The notes below the pieces were generated by a model, which worked only from the letters and a program-made list of their open reading frames with translations, had not been told where the DNA came from and searched no databases. From Brachionus koreanus (Eukaryota; Rotifera; Eurotatoria; Ploima; Brachionidae), in NCBI GenBank assembly GCA_016987375.1, contig PJRA01000143.1, positions 381,535-398,601 on the forward strand: a DNA stretch of 17,067 nt. The letters are read 5' to 3'. Position 1 is the first letter of the stretch; each line of letters starts with the position of its first letter. The translations under genes were made by a program, and so were the position numbers. This document shows positions 15,956 to 17,067 of this stretch, in pieces.

Positions 15956-16870
15956 ATGAACTATCCAATTTTTGTCGTATTATTAGTCCTAATTTACAAA
16001 TGCCAATCGAAATGTGTGATGTACGACGCTTGTGCGAACCTCAGTCCGTTGTACAAGGGCCAGAGCCCATTCGAGTCAAGGTGGCAGAACTGTGAGCACA
16101 ACGGAGAACCGAAGCCCATCGACAATCGTCACATATTCGAAATGTACAAAAAACTGTGCCCGTCGTTGTACAATGGCGATGAAGAGCAAGCACTGTGCTG
16201 TTCGGCCAACCAAGTGCGCATCTTGGTCAAGAGCATAAGCGAGGCCGAGGCCATAATCGGCTCGTGTCCTTCGTGCTACTTTAACTTTCGCAACTTCTGG
16301 TGTCAAATAACCTGCCATCCCGACCAGCACCGGTTTGTCCAGCCCATAGAGTACAAACTGCTCGAAACAAACAACTTCACCCATGTGCTACATGAATACG
16401 AAAAAGCCAAGCACAATTACGATCTCGACTACTATCCGAACTATGACTACGAGGAGGAGGAAGCAGCGGCGCAGTCAAAGCCCAAAAAAATGGCATATGT
16501 GGTCTCAAAAATAAATGTGTACATGAGCCGGGAGTATTTGACCGGTCTTATAGACTCGTGCAAGGACTTGAAATTGTATGGAAGTGATGCTCTGCAGGGG
16601 TTTTGTGGCGTGCCGGCCAAACAGTGCACGCCCGAACAGTACGGCTACAACATGGGTCTTGTGGTCGAACAAAATCCGTTCAAAATGAATTTTATTCTAA
16701 ATCAAACACAAGAAAAAATGCTGCCTATTCATCGAACTAGAATAAACGACACTCAAATCAAAGAGGAGACTGGGGATTTTTTAATCAAGCCTGTCATGCC
16801 CAAATACTTTATGTGCAATGAAAGCTACCGGTTCGGTAATCTGGACTATGGTTCAAAGTGCAGTTGCAAG
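15956..16870 (+). CDS. NPC1: NPC1 first coding exon: sterol-binding N-terminal domain (partial gene)
   Basis: 305 codons, then the donor GTAAGT at 16871; the open reading continues only three more codons into the intron. Residues 1-18 are a signal peptide (MNYPIFVVLLVLIYKCQS). The rest is the Cys-rich luminal domain: NCEHNGEPKP (45-54), LCPSL, LCCSANQV (80-87), CPSCYFNFRNFWCQITCHP (104-122), DSCKDL, GFCG and KCSCK at the exon end, matching CSCQDC in human NPC1. N45 and Q86 align with human N41 and Q79, which contact the cholesterol hydroxyl. NPC1 receives cholesterol from NPC2 in the lysosome and exports it through a patched-like membrane body, which would lie in later exons outside the window. 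Odd: an added tyrosine/acidic stretch at about 145-178 (YDYEEEE), and a G+C content that drops after about 16680. An NPC1-like paralogue cannot be excluded. Confidence 0.9.
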
Positions 16871-17067
16871 GTAAGTTAATTTAAAAATCGCTGTTTTAAG
16901 TTTTGTTTAAATAAATATTTGCTTTGGGTGGATTTTTAAACACAACTCCTTCAACACTTTTGTTAAAATCACTTTTTATCTTAATTAATTGAAGTTTTAA
17001 TTTTTTTTTTATTATTAGTAATTCTCTATTTAAAGTATTCAATCTTTTCAAAAATGATTAACAACTT
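16871..17067 (+). other. Start of NPC1 intron 1 (runs off window)
   Basis: Begins GTAAGTTAAT directly after the AAG codon and turns at once into A/T-rich sequence with stops in frame. The intron lies between codons (phase 0). No acceptor that restores the NPC1 reading is present before the window ends. Confidence 0.8.

Noticed and set aside
16032..16629. Three further open frames overlapping the NPC1 exon (16032-16238, 16076-16384, 16447-16629)
   Set aside because: Shadows created by the higher G+C of the NPC1 exon; the NPC1 frame explains the sequence fully.
1..17067. CRISPR array, bacterial operon or phage system
   Set aside because: No regularly spaced repeats, no ribosome-binding sites or operon spacing; the genes are animal and the splice donor is eukaryotic.

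Overview
This looks like a piece of a small, very AT-rich animal nuclear genome. Intergenic rows can be almost pure A/T (5 G+C in the 60 bases at 14101-14160), while exons are much richer (28 of 60 at 16261-16320). The genes are eukaryotic: a signal-peptide plus single-TM surface protein, a RING-SH3-SH2 protein and the first coding exon of NPC1 with a clean GTAAGT donor. The surface-protein family (SHFFGGSIVWKP start, SCCWI...NGGGSW core) and the RING style (PCNEAICLKH, then H-x-VP-x-x-GFP) remind me of rotifers, especially monogononts such as Brachionus. That is recollection and inference, not a search result.

Layout. 1-1.86 kb is a transposon graveyard: a broken hAT transposase (277-743 and 1272-1490), interrupted by a fold-back element (arms 883-946 and 1220-1297) that carries a short exon-like fragment with a TM anchor and a PG-x-KP stretch, followed by a Tc1/mariner remnant (1572-1830). 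2.2-3.9 kb (minus) is an intact 562-aa type I membrane protein. 3.9-6.96 kb is AT-rich, holding a second copy of a ~100-bp repeat (6144-6245; first copy 804-905) that runs into a GC-rich hairpin. 6.96-8.4 kb has a multiply broken Tc1/mariner transposase, a 208-bp TTAA-flanked piggyBac-like MITE and a third Tc1 fragment. 9.05-10.29 kb (minus) is an intact 413-aa RING / coiled-coil / SH3 / SH2 protein, the most unusual gene here. 11.07-11.56 kb is a pogo/Tigger remnant with one terminal repeat. 11.9-13.2 kb has a frameshifted MULE transposase fragment, a long near-perfect palindrome and a complete 494-bp MULE-type MITE with matching 9-bp target duplications. 13.2-15.95 kb is AT-rich with one tRNA/SINE-like patch. 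15.96-16.87 kb (plus) is the NPC1 sterol-binding domain exon, and its intron runs off the window.

The three intact genes do not form a pathway. They suggest an extracellular recognition receptor, a phosphotyrosine-directed adaptor or E3 ligase, and lysosomal sterol export. At least five DNA-transposon superfamilies (hAT, Tc1/mariner, pogo/Tigger, MULE, piggyBac-like) fill the space between them, mostly as internally deleted or non-autonomous copies. No rRNA, CRISPR, operon or intact tRNA was seen.
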